Assembly: GCA_958295775.1 (NCBI GenBank)
Contig: CATQHC010000002.1
Span: 448,915-512,914, forward strand
Direction of reading: 5' to 3'
Origin: Chloroflexota bacterium
GTDB taxonomy: Bacteria; Chloroflexota; UBA11872; VXOZ01
Length of the DNA stretch: 64,000 nt
Position numbers and translations under genes: made by a program. The notes beneath the pieces were generated by a model. The model was not told the origin of the DNA. It worked only from the letters and a program-made list of their open reading frames with translations, and did no database searches. Shown piece by piece: positions 43,624-51,916 of the stretch (positions are counted from its first letter, which is position 1; each line of letters opens with the position of its first letter).

Positions 43624-45360
43624 CTAATTCGATCTCCCAGAGAATGACAACGTTGGATACGCGCCGGTAGTTTGCATCCACTCAAGTATCTTGGCCTGCC
43701 GCTTGTCTCTGTTTGTGTCAAGGTCGATGGGGCGCCCGCGCACGTCCAAGATTAGCCCTAGTACTCCGCCGAATAGGCTCGCCCGAGGTTCGGCGCCCCG
43801 TCCGCGTCCCACACCGAGGTCGAGCCGCGTTGCCGGCCATACCTCCAACTTGGACCCGGCGCCGCCTTCCCAGTCGACGACCTGCATCGCCCCAAAATTT
43901 ACTTGGAGTTCCTCAGCGAAACGGGAAGGCATGCCCGCGCGTAAGCTCAGAGCCGGTCGATTTTCCGCCATGCGACCTATCGGGGAGATGCCAACGCCCA
44001 AACTCAGGAGTATGTCTTGCTCTATGAAGGGGTTTCCAGCTTCGATCGCTTCGTCCAACATGAGGACGGGCAGTGCACCGGCGCGGTCCAGGGCAAATTG
44101 GGTAAAGCCCGTCGGTTGCACGGAATCGAGCATCATGATTACGGACTGTATGAGCCGCGGAGCGCCCCCCAAGGTCGCGCCACAGCCAATGATGACATCC
44201 GCCGCGGCGCAGGGAGCTGCGCGCTGCCCGCTTATGGTTTGGTCGTCTATGAGTTCAACCACACTGCGCAGAGCCTCCCGCGCGAAGGCGTGTTCCAATA
44301 CGAGATTCTCCACTGTGGTCGGTAGCGCGGCAGGATGGGCGAGACGGTGCAGAAGATAGTCGTCAATGCGGTTTTCATCCAGGTCGTAGGGCAGCCAACG
44401 TTCTATGGCCTCGCGACCGGTTTCCATGAGAATATTCTGCGGACTACGCAATGATCCAAATCCATCTAGGGAGACTTTGCGCAGGTGTCCGTCCGGCAAA
44501 CTAGAAACTGCCGCCGCATGACTTGCGCCGTAATCTAGGGAAAGCACATGGATGCTGTAGCGGCGCGCGAGTTGCTGGGTGACGTGGCTAAGCACCTCTT
44601 GATAGTCGACCGGATCGGCGCCGGCCCAGTCGCTCAGACCACTGTAATTTGGCAGACGTTGCCGGCGTCTTTCCTTTGCCAGAGATCGTATGAACTCTTC
44701 AAGGGACTCAAGCGTTTCACTGGGAGATTGGTCCGGCTCCATGACCATGTGATGAAGCGTGGCGCGCTCTCCAATGAATGTGCGCAAGAACTGCGCGTGC
44801 GTGCCGGAGCCTACAAAGACCACCGTGAGGTCCCACGCATTGCGATGCGTATGCAGGACGCTGCGAACGATTTCACCAATCCGCGCTATATCTACTTCCC
44901 AGTCTTTTCTTGCATCGTTGCCGAGAACGATCAGCGCATCCAGCGGCGACTCGATGAGCCTTTGGTATACGAACTGAAATGCGTCAGGCGGCCGGTTGTT
45001 GAGATCGAATATGTCTATTGGCGTGATTGGCAATGCCTGCATCGATTCAAGCACGGCATCGAGAGTTGGGCTGCTGCCCAAGCTTAGAACGCTCGTTACC
45101 ACGGTGAGACCGACGCTGGTAACCGCTACTCTTCTTACGGCCTCCTGGCTGGCCGACCAGCCGGTTGTCCGCTCCAGTTCCGTAAGGGCGCGTGAAAGAC
45201 CGAGCATTGGGTCGGAGATTGGAGGATCAACCGTGCTCGGCACCCGTGCCGCGCCAGCCAAACGGTACTCGCCCTCTACGCGCTCCAATAAGGAGACACG
45301 TGTACTGAGGGTGCCAATATCTGCCACGAGGGTAGGAGAGGACTCCGCAGTCTCAGCCAT
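43624..45360 (-). CDS. Glutamate mutase L (MutL-type, actin-like ATPase fold)
   Basis: The 578-residue protein resembles MutL of coenzyme-B12 glutamate mutase operons, an ASKHA-fold protein, not the mismatch-repair MutL. Motifs include LVADIGTLSTRVSLLERV at the N-terminus, LSLDYGASHAAAVSSL (a second phosphate loop), and IIGCGATLGGAPRLIQSV. ATG 45360 is chosen as start because homology begins there; the frame stays open upstream through the tRNA-Ser gene, which cannot be translated sequence. No ribosome site is seen, so a leaderless message is possible. No mutase subunit gene lies in the window. Confidence 0.82.
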   Translation of the reverse strand: MAETAESSPTLVADIGTLSTRVSLLERVEGEYRLAGAARVPSTVDPPISDPMLGLSRALTELERTTGWSASQEAVRRVAVTSVGLTVVTSVLSLGSSPTLDAVLESMQALPITPIDIFDLNNRPPDAFQFVYQRLIESPLDALIVLGNDARKDWEVDIARIGEIVRSVLHTHRNAWDLTVVFVGSGTHAQFLRTFIGERATLHHMVMEPDQSPSETLESLEEFIRSLAKERRRQRLPNYSGLSDWAGADPVDYQEVLSHVTQQLARRYSIHVLSLDYGASHAAAVSSLPDGHLRKVSLDGFGSLRSPQNILMETGREAIERWLPYDLDENRIDDYLLHRLAHPAALPTTVENLVLEHAFAREALRSVVELIDDQTISGQRAAPCAAADVIIGCGATLGGAPRLIQSVIMMLDSVQPTGFTQFALDRAGALPVLMLDEAIEAGNPFIEQDILLSLGVGISPIGRMAENRPALSLRAGMPSRFAEELQVNFGAMQVVDWEGGAGSKLEVWPATRLDLGVGRGRGAEPRASLFGGVLGLILDVRGRPIDLDTNRDKRQAKILEWMQTTGAYPTLSFSGRSN

Positions 45361-45527
45361 GCAATAGCTTATATGCGTGAAGGGTTGCGTACTTGCAGCG
45401 TCACTGTACATGCCATGGTAGTTTTGCCAAGAGCCGTCTGTCAACTCGCCATAATAGAAAGACCACTGCCGGCATGGGCCGGGCGCGGCGGACTTTGGCA
45501 TGGTGCAATCCGTCTTTGACGCTGCCG

Positions 45528-45563
45528 CTATCGCACTGATAGAATTCAAGAGAGATGCGATAG
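45528..45563. repeat. 8-bp inverted repeat upstream of tRNA-Ser and mutL
   Basis: CTATCGCA (45528-45535) and TGCGATAG (45556-45563) form a perfect inverted repeat with a 20-base spacer in the divergent region between mutL and tRNA-Ser. It could be an operator; nothing else supports it. Confidence 0.4.
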
Positions 45564-45669
45564 ATTTGGCGTTGTTGAGGCCGGTAGTAGCAGTCCTGTT
45601 AGGGCATCTTCCCCTAGTTGAATTGGTTGGAAACGGGCTCGCGCTACTCGTTTCTCGCATAGCCGCCAT

Positions 45670-45760
45670 GGAGAGGTAGCCAAGTGGACGAAGGCGCTCG
45701 CCTGGAGAGCGAGTAGGCGCCACCAGCGCCTCGTGGGTTCGAATCCCACCCTCTCCGCCA
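45670..45760 (+). tRNA. tRNA-Ser (anticodon GGA)
   Basis: A 7-bp acceptor stem GGAGAGG/CCTCTCC, an anticodon stem CTCGC/GCGAG with loop CTGGAGA (anticodon GGA at 45704-45706), a long class II variable arm, a T arm GTGGG-TTCGAAT-CCCAC, discriminator G and an encoded CCA are all present. It reads UCC and UCU codons. It lies 244 bases upstream of gltX on the same strand. Confidence 0.97.
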
Positions 45761-46004
45761 CTAAATCGCTCCAAGGATTTTCGCAGTCGCGTCACCCGCT
45801 GGGCGGCCCTAGCGCTAAGGTGGCTTGCCAAAGATGCCCGCCCGTTACGGCCATTGAACGCCTGGATGAGTGGAGAACCTCGAACGGGAGTGCAAGTACC
45901 GTTACTGCAAAGTGACCGGCAGTTGTATCGAAAAGAGACTCTCTTGGACAAACAGGTTTGAGTGCAATCTCTACTAGCAAGGACAGAGGATTGGAGTAAC
46001 GATC

Positions 46005-47468
46005 ATGGCGAGCCCTGTCCGTGTGCGCATTGCGCCCAGCCCCACCGGCAATCTCCACGTCGGCAATGCCCGCACGGCACTCTACAATTACCTCTTTGCC
46101 CGCCAAACCGACGGCGTGTTCATCCTGCGCATCGACGATACGGACGCGAAGCGCTCTTCCGATGAGGACATCGACGGTGTCATTCGTGGCTTCCGCTGGC
46201 TGGGCTTGGATTGGGACGAGGGGTATGCCGCCGACGGCGACTATGGGCCTTACCGTCAGAGCGAAAGACAAGATCTCTACCGGTCCCATATGGAGAAACT
46301 GCTGGCGGAAGGTCATGCCTACCGATGTTGGTGTACACCGGAAGAGCTTGACGTCTTGCGTAAACAGGCCCAACGGGAGCGTCGTCCGTTTCGCTACCCA
46401 CAGACCTGTCTCAACCTCTCGGCTGCAGAGCGGTCGGCACACGAACGCTCCGGTGACCCATTCGTGATCCGATTTCTGTCTCCACGTGAGGGTTCTGTCG
46501 ACTTTGTTGATCTTGTCCGAGGCGACTTGAGCGTGGAGGCCGCGGAGCTCGACGATCTCGTTATCGTGCGCACTGACGGCACGCCGACCTACAATTTTGC
46601 CTCGGTCATTGACGATAGCTTGATGAAAATCACGCACGTGATCCGCGGCGCCGATCATCTTTACAACACGCATCGACAGCTTCCGATTGCTCAGGCCTTG
46701 GGGTTCGACCTGCCGGCCTTCGCGCACCTGCCGCTGCTTACCAATCCTGACCGCACCAAGCTTGGCAAGCGCTCCGGAGCGGTGTTTGTGGGTGATTATG
46801 CCGCGCAGGGGTATTTGCCGGAGGCGGTCGTAAACTTCCTCGCCCTGCTCGGTTGGAATCCCGGCGATACGCAGGAGATTTTCAGTCTCGATGAATTGGT
46901 TGAAGCGTTTAGCTTGGATCGTGTCAATAGAGCAAATGCGGTCTTTGAACTGCAGAAGCTTTTTTGGCTCAATGGCGTGTATATCAGAAGCATGTCTGTG
47001 GCAGACTTGACTGACCGCAGCATTCCATTTCTGGCGGACGCTGGGACTGTTGACCCGGACCAAGTCGACTTGGACTACCTTCGCGGCGCGGTTGCCCTGG
47101 AGCAGGAGCGCCTCAAGACCCTTACAGAGGCGCCTGCTGCGCTAGACTTCTTCTTTGATGCGGAGGTAACACCGGACCCGAAGCATCTTGTCGCAAAGAA
47201 ACAGACACCTGAGGCTTCTTTGCGCGCGTTGGAGCTGGTGCTCACGAGGCTGCAAGCAATGCCCGCATGGAACCACGACTCGATCGAGACGTGTCTGCGT
47301 GGTATTGCAGCCGAGCTTGGCTGGAAGGCGGGACAGCTTTTCATGCCTATTCGTGTGGCTATTACGGGCAAGACCGCAACGCCACCGCTATTCGAGACGA
47401 TGGAGGTGCTCGGCTCCACCCGCACGCTCGCAAGAGTGAAGTCGGCAATTGAGGTGCTGGCAGCGTAG
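46005..47468 (+). CDS. gltX: Glutamate-tRNA ligase
   Basis: GluRS charges tRNA-Glu, and in many bacteria tRNA-Gln as well. The 487-residue class I synthetase has the HIGH-type motif HVGNARTAL near residue 18, RIDDTDAKRS, the KMSKS-type motif KLGKR at 252-256, and a normal-length anticodon-binding C-terminal region. A cysteine group CWC around residue 108-110 is in the position of the zinc-binding motif. The start ATG is at 46005. Whether a GatCAB amidotransferase is needed cannot be judged from this window. Confidence 0.95.
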   Translation: MASPVRVRIAPSPTGNLHVGNARTALYNYLFARQTDGVFILRIDDTDAKRSSDEDIDGVIRGFRWLGLDWDEGYAADGDYGPYRQSERQDLYRSHMEKLLAEGHAYRCWCTPEELDVLRKQAQRERRPFRYPQTCLNLSAAERSAHERSGDPFVIRFLSPREGSVDFVDLVRGDLSVEAAELDDLVIVRTDGTPTYNFASVIDDSLMKITHVIRGADHLYNTHRQLPIAQALGFDLPAFAHLPLLTNPDRTKLGKRSGAVFVGDYAAQGYLPEAVVNFLALLGWNPGDTQEIFSLDELVEAFSLDRVNRANAVFELQKLFWLNGVYIRSMSVADLTDRSIPFLADAGTVDPDQVDLDYLRGAVALEQERLKTLTEAPAALDFFFDAEVTPDPKHLVAKKQTPEASLRALELVLTRLQAMPAWNHDSIETCLRGIAAELGWKAGQLFMPIRVAITGKTATPPLFETMEVLGSTRTLARVKSAIEVLAA

Positions 47469-47780
47469 TCGACCGAGCATGCGAGAGTGGTCGGACGTTC
47501 TGAGTAGGCGCGGGCAGAAAGCCAATGTATTCTGCTGCACCACGCGTCTGAACGCAGGTTCAGGAGCGTCGCGACGAAGGGCTTGTTCGGTGGAAACGAG
47601 CATGAAACACTTGGATCGTCCTTGGCAACAAATGGCCAATTGATTTACAACTGACCCTCTGCACAGTGACGAAAGAGCTGGCGGTAACTCCTTCACAGCC
47701 TACATGCAAGCGAATCGACCTCTCGAATTCTACTGCGCAATAGTTTGAAAAAGACACGGGACGAGGAAAGCCGGCAAGAG
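47469..47780. other. Intergenic region between gltX and C-N hydrolase
   Basis: I see no gene or structured element in these 312 bases. The only alternative reading is a TTG start at 47745 that would add 12 residues to the next gene. Confidence 0.45.
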
Positions 47781-48605
47781 ATGTTTACCTCGATCAAGGT
47801 TGCTGCAATCTCCATGCTGCCCAAGAAGTGGGACAAGCCGCACAATGCCGAGAAAATGGAGCAACTTATACGACAAGCGGCTGCGCATGGGCCTGAAGTC
47901 GTCGTAACTATCGAGGGTGCTCTTGAGGGCTACGTCGTCTACGACGTCATAGAGGGGCGCCGCACTGCCGACGAAATGCTGGAGATTGCCGAACCTCTTG
48001 AAGGCCCGTATGCAACGCATTTTCGCCAACTCGCGGCGTCACTTGACATATGTCTATGCTTTGGGTTTGCCGAACGCGTGGAGGACGAAATCTATAATAC
48101 CGTCATATTCATCGACTCCGCCGGAGAGATCTGCGGCACGTACCAGAAGAGCCAGTTTGCCGAAGGCACCCATCCGTCATGGCATTTCAATCGGATCGGC
48201 AAGAAGCTCCGGGCGTTCGATACGCCCTTTGGCCGCGCCGGCGTGCTGATCTGCAATGACCGCTGGAATCCCCTCATCGCCCGCTCTATCGTGCTTGACG
48301 GGGCGCAAGTCCTCTATATTCCGACGTTTGGCAATAAGAGTAAGGCGCAGAACCAGGCAGTGCTAGCGCGCGCTCGCGAAAACGGGGTCCCGATTGTTCA
48401 GGCGAACGTCGGCCAGAACCTGATTGTGAACAAGGGTGAAATGATCGCGTATGCACGCGGTTACGACAAGATAACCCTAGCGACTGTGGACATCCCGGTT
48501 GCGGCATCGACTGCTGCTGCCCGCGACGCTGAGCGAACATATCTGCAACACCAGGGCCCAGAGATGGAGAAGCGCTACCGCGCGACGATGGCCAAGCGTG
48601 GCTAG
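47781..48605 (+). CDS. Carbon-nitrogen hydrolase (nitrilase superfamily), second copy
   Basis: The 274-residue product has the triad Glu45 in VTIEGALEG, Lys123 in TYQKSQF and Cys158 in LICNDRWNP. The context around Cys (ICNDRWNPLIARSI) differs from the copy at 6800-7729, so these are different branches and not recent duplicates. The substrate is unknown. ATG 47781 is favoured for homology; a TTG at 47745 is in frame. It is convergent with the RidA-family gene. Confidence 0.86.
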   Translation: MFTSIKVAAISMLPKKWDKPHNAEKMEQLIRQAAAHGPEVVVTIEGALEGYVVYDVIEGRRTADEMLEIAEPLEGPYATHFRQLAASLDICLCFGFAERVEDEIYNTVIFIDSAGEICGTYQKSQFAEGTHPSWHFNRIGKKLRAFDTPFGRAGVLICNDRWNPLIARSIVLDGAQVLYIPTFGNKSKAQNQAVLARARENGVPIVQANVGQNLIVNKGEMIAYARGYDKITLATVDIPVAASTAAARDAERTYLQHQGPEMEKRYRATMAKRG

Positions 48606-48635
48606 TCCGAGTCTGGGTAGCGCCGCCACTGAGAG

Positions 48636-49016
48636 TCAGTCATCGAGGACGGCCGTTGCTTCCACCTCGATGAGAATGTCGTTCATTTGGACACCTACGG
48701 TCGTGCGCGCCGGGGGATACTCGCCGAAGAACGTCTTGTAGACCGCGTCCATTTCCGAAAAGTCGTTGATGTCGGCGAGGTAAACATTAACTTTCACAAC
48801 ATTTCGTATGTCCCCGCCATGTCCCTCTACGATGTTCTTAATGTTCTGCAGAGTGAGTTGGCACTGTTCCGTAAGAGTCTCACCTGTAATTTCGCCGGTT
48901 TGAGGGTCGAGTGGGCCCTGTCCCGCAATGAACAGCAAATTGCCCGCACGTACAGCTTGTGAATATGTTCCCGCGGGTCGCGGCCCTTTGGGACTGTAGA
49001 GACGATCGACGCGCAT
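48636..49016 (-). CDS. RidA (YjgF/YER057c/UK114) family protein
   Basis: The 126-residue protein is a trimeric RidA-type domain with PKGPRPAGTYSQAVRAGNLLFIAGQGPLDP, VVKVNVYLADINDF and the catalytic-pocket Arg and Glu in PPARTTVGVQ and IEVEATAVL. RidA proteins hydrolyse reactive enamines and imines from PLP enzymes. ATG 49016 is preferred over the frame start at 49070 because AAAGGAG lies eight bases upstream and family homology starts there. Confidence 0.9.
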   Translation of the reverse strand: MRVDRLYSPKGPRPAGTYSQAVRAGNLLFIAGQGPLDPQTGEITGETLTEQCQLTLQNIKNIVEGHGGDIRNVVKVNVYLADINDFSEMDAVYKTFFGEYPPARTTVGVQMNDILIEVEATAVLDD

Positions 49017-49321
49017 AGAGCGTTCTCCTTTCACGTTTGCAATGGGTAAGTCAAAACTCTTGGCTGTCACGATGCGAGGAACAGTGTATCACAGAGAGAG
49101 ACGCTCCTGGAGATTGGATTTTGTGGTGAAACGCAAGAGAATTGAGCTACTTCAATGTGCGTGTCTACCCTGAGGAGAACCAATACGCGTAGACAAGCTG
49201 ACAAGCGGCACTTATGTTAGAATGTATTGGACACAGCATGACCGGTACCCCTACTCGGTAGGAATACCGGTCCCGTCCAACTCTTCTTGGTCTTCGTACT
49301 GACCCGCAATGTCATTCATGG
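49017..49321. other. Leader region of the mre operon
   Basis: This 305-base gap between the divergent ridA-like gene and mreB contains the extended hairpin at 49240-49272. A -10-like TAGAAT is seen at about 49217-49223 without a well-spaced -35. No gene is supported. Confidence 0.4.
49240..49272 (+). promoter_or_regulatory. Extended hairpin in the mreB leader
   Basis: GACCGGTA pairs with TACCGGTC, and inside it CCTAC pairs with GTAGG around a TCG loop, separated by short internal bulges. The structure lies about 60-100 bases before mreB with no U-run after it, so an RNA regulatory hairpin or mRNA stabiliser is more likely than a terminator. Confidence 0.5.
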
Positions 49322-49336
49322 GTGTGGGTTTCAAAA

Positions 49337-50434
49337 ATGGCGGCTTCTTCCTGGCGTTCTAGTATTCTCGGTCCATTCAGTTCGTTCCTCGGGCTCTTTT
49401 CCCAAGATCTAGGGATTGACTTAGGCACGGCCAACTTGCTTGTGTATGCCCGCGACAAAGGCGTGGTAGTTTCCGAGCCTTCAGTTGTCGCTATGGATCT
49501 GCGGTCAAAGCGAGTCCTCGCCGTGGGCGTGGAAGCAAAGCGAATGGTTGGCCGCACACCGTCCAATATTGTCGCGGTGCGACCGCTCAAGGATGGGGTA
49601 ATCGCTGACTTTGAGACGGTTGAAACCATGCTGCGCTATGTAATCAATCGCGTACACACAACCATTCAGCTTGTCCCGCGTCCGCGAGTCATTGTTGGAA
49701 TTCCCAGCGGCGTAACGGAAGTCGAAAAGCGCGCAGTGCAAGATGCTGCGATTAATGCGGGCGCGCGTGAAGCCTACTTGATCGAAGAGCCAATGGCGGC
49801 CGCGATCGGGGCGGGGCTGCCTGTCGATGAACCTGCCGGCAACATGATTGTGGATATTGGGGGCGGCACTACGGAAGTTGCAGTAATCTCTTTGGGCGGA
49901 ATTGTGGTAAGGCGTTCGGTTCGCATAGCGGGAGATGAAATTGACCAAACAATTACTGACTATGCCCGCCAGGCATATGACCTCCTCATAGGCGAACGTA
50001 CTGCTGAAGAATCAAAGATGGCGATTGGCTACGCACACGCATTCCCGGACGAACAGGACAACACCTTTGAAATGCGGGGCCGGGATATGCTTTCTGGTCT
50101 TCCCAAGACTGTGCTGATTACCCAGGCAGAGATGCGTGAAGCCATTGAAGGGCCTGTCCATGACATTGTTGAAGCAGTGAAGATATCGGTCGAGGAGACT
50201 CCGCCGGAATTGCTGAGTGATGTTGTCGACCGCGGCATCGTGCTTACCGGTGGCGGCGCATTCCTCGGAGGAATTGATAAACGGATTTCCGAAGAGACGC
50301 TTGTTCCGGTGGTGGTAGCGGAAAACGCTCTCACCTGCGTTGCACTTGGAACCGGAGAGTGCCTCAACGACATAGAATCCTACCAGAAGCTCTTCGTTTC
50401 CGACGCACGTGAGTACGCGCATGTACCCACCTAA
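49337..50434 (+). CDS. mreB: Rod shape-determining protein MreB
   Basis: MreB is the actin homologue that guides the elongation machinery. Motifs of the actin fold are clear: DLGIDLGTANLLVY (phosphate 1), GIPSGVTEVEKRAVQDAA, EEPMAAAIGAG, VDIGGGTTEVAVISLGG (phosphate 2) and IVLTGGGAFLGGID (adenosine). The length of about 365 residues is a little more than the usual 340. The start could be ATG 49337 or the GTG at 49322. It begins the mreB-mreC-mreD-pbp2-rodA set. Confidence 0.95.
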   Translation: MAASSWRSSILGPFSSFLGLFSQDLGIDLGTANLLVYARDKGVVVSEPSVVAMDLRSKRVLAVGVEAKRMVGRTPSNIVAVRPLKDGVIADFETVETMLRYVINRVHTTIQLVPRPRVIVGIPSGVTEVEKRAVQDAAINAGAREAYLIEEPMAAAIGAGLPVDEPAGNMIVDIGGGTTEVAVISLGGIVVRRSVRIAGDEIDQTITDYARQAYDLLIGERTAEESKMAIGYAHAFPDEQDNTFEMRGRDMLSGLPKTVLITQAEMREAIEGPVHDIVEAVKISVEETPPELLSDVVDRGIVLTGGGAFLGGIDKRISEETLVPVVVAENALTCVALGTGECLNDIESYQKLFVSDAREYAHVPT

Positions 50435-50458
50435 ACCTGGTGGGCTGGCTAAGACGTA

Positions 50459-51325
50459 ATGCGTGACTTCAATGTTCAACCGAGAGCCTTGGCCCTAAGG
50501 CTCGTTCTGCTAATTGTTGCCGCGGTTCTGCTTGTATTCCTCTCGCGCCAGGGCTGGCTGCGTCCCGTGGAAAGCGCAGTGGCATTCGTCGCGGTGCCCA
50601 TTCAACGCGCCCTCGATACGACGACCGGAGCGGCAGCATATGTGCTGGGCTCCTTCCAAGAGACTCGCGACCTCCGTGAAGAGAATGCCGCGCTGCGCAC
50701 AGATGTAGAAAGACTCCTGCGAGAAGTCATAAGTCTACGTGGGGCGGAAATCGAAAACCGGACTCTCCGCGAGCAACTGGGGTACGTCCAAACAACTTCG
50801 GAGTGGAGTTTCATCTCTGCTCAGGTGATCGGCAGAGATCCCACCAACCTGTTAGACGTCATCATCATCGATCGCGGCAGTAACAGTGGAATAGAAAGTG
50901 GCATGGTCGTAGTGACCCATCTTGGCCTCGTAGGCAAGATCACCGGGGTCTCATCGCATTGGTCCAAGGTGCGGCTCGTAACCAGCCCCACCAGCGCCGT
51001 AAACGTTGTTGTGCAAGGCGGTCCCCGGCGCACGTTCGGCATTGTCTACGGTAACCCTGAAGGCAATCTGCAGATGCGCTATATTCTGCAGACCGAAGAG
51101 CTTAATCTGCGGGACATTGTGGTTACAAGCGGCATGGGCGGAGGGCTGCCCAAAGACTTTGTGCTGGGCAAGGTCATTCACGTTCAGCAAGAGGACTACG
51201 AGGTATTCCAAACGGCAGAGATCGAACCTTTTGTAGACTTCTCGCAATTGGAACATGTGATGGTCGTTGCTAATTTTGTGCCACTGCCGATCGAGGAACG
51301 GGATTTTGCGGGGCCGGCGCAATGA
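50459..51325 (+). CDS. mreC: Rod shape-determining protein MreC
   Basis: MreC is a bitopic membrane protein linking MreB to the periplasmic wall enzymes. The 288-residue product has one N-terminal membrane helix (LVLLIVAAVLLVFLSR), a coiled-coil region (RDLREENAALRTDVERLLREVISLR), and a C-terminal double beta-barrel with IGRDPTNLLDVIIIDRGSNSGI and VTSPTSAVNVVV. It starts 25 bases after mreB and overlaps mreD by four bases. Confidence 0.94.
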   Translation: MRDFNVQPRALALRLVLLIVAAVLLVFLSRQGWLRPVESAVAFVAVPIQRALDTTTGAAAYVLGSFQETRDLREENAALRTDVERLLREVISLRGAEIENRTLREQLGYVQTTSEWSFISAQVIGRDPTNLLDVIIIDRGSNSGIESGMVVVTHLGLVGKITGVSSHWSKVRLVTSPTSAVNVVVQGGPRRTFGIVYGNPEGNLQMRYILQTEELNLRDIVVTSGMGGGLPKDFVLGKVIHVQQEDYEVFQTAEIEPFVDFSQLEHVMVVANFVPLPIEERDFAGPAQ

Positions 51326-51837
51326 ACGATGTGTCTCGCCCTGCCATCGTTATACTTATGATCGTGGCCGCTCTGTTGCAAGCAAGCGTCGTGTGGCACT
51401 TCCCCCTCTTTGGAATCGTGTGGCTGCCCATGTTGCAGATTGTCACCTTGGTGGCGCTTTGGTATGGCCCGGCCGGCGGCGCCGGTTGGGGGTTTGTAGG
51501 CGGGCTCCTACTCGATGCCTTCTCTGAAGCCCATTGGGGCCTAAGCGCGCTTGCCCTTACAATAGCGGGATTTGTCGGTGGATTTGCCATCAGCATCGTG
51601 CAGCCGAATCGGATAGTCGTTTCGGCAGTTACTACGCTCTGGGTAGCTTTTGTGTATTTCGTCCTCCTTGGCGCACTGCTCATTACATTTGATTACAGAT
51701 TTGCATTTGGCGATATGCTCCTGCAGATGGCACTGCCAACAGCGCTAATCAATGCACTCTTCGCCCCGCTGGTCGTCTTGGCAGGATTTCGCTTGCTTGA
51801 GATTGCCTCAGGGAACCCCAGCGCCAGGATGCGATAG
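51322..51837 (+). CDS. mreD: Rod shape-determining protein MreD
   Basis: The 171-residue protein has about five membrane helices (PAIVILMIVAALLQASVVW, LPMLQIVTLVALWYG, GWGFVGGLLLDAFSEA, LTTLWVAFVYFVLLGAL, ALPTALINALFAPLVVL) and the MreD-type WG(x)GGLLLD element. It completes the MreBCD set. Its ATG overlaps the mreC stop (ATGA). Confidence 0.9.
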   Translation: MNDVSRPAIVILMIVAALLQASVVWHFPLFGIVWLPMLQIVTLVALWYGPAGGAGWGFVGGLLLDAFSEAHWGLSALALTIAGFVGGFAISIVQPNRIVVSAVTTLWVAFVYFVLLGALLITFDYRFAFGDMLLQMALPTALINALFAPLVVLAGFRLLEIASGNPSARMR

Positions 51838-51840
51838 CGC

Positions 51841-51916
51841 TCACCAGGAGGCGACAAAGTTCTCCACAAGGCTATGATGTTCGCCAGGAGGCCAACATGC
51901 TCGCCGGGAGGCGACG
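51841..51916 (+). repeat. Three reiterated Shine-Dalgarno-like units before pbp2
   Basis: The units start at 51841 (TCACCAGGAGGCGACA), 51881 (TCGCCAGGAGGCCAAC) and 51901 (TCGCCGGGAGGCGACG), the last directly before the pbp2 ATG at 51917. Each contains a GGAGG or AGGAGG core. The spacings are 40 and 20 bases. Confidence 0.75.

Noticed and set aside
43624-45360. DNA mismatch repair MutL
   Set aside because: The sequence has an ASKHA-type DIGTLSTR loop, not the GHKL ATPase motifs of mismatch-repair MutL. The shared name refers to the glutamate mutase operon protein.
45361-45951. N-terminal extension of the MutL-like protein by about 197 residues
   Set aside because: This extension would run antisense through the tRNA-Ser gene, has no homology and contains tRNA-derived text. 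The ATG at 45360 starts the homologous part.
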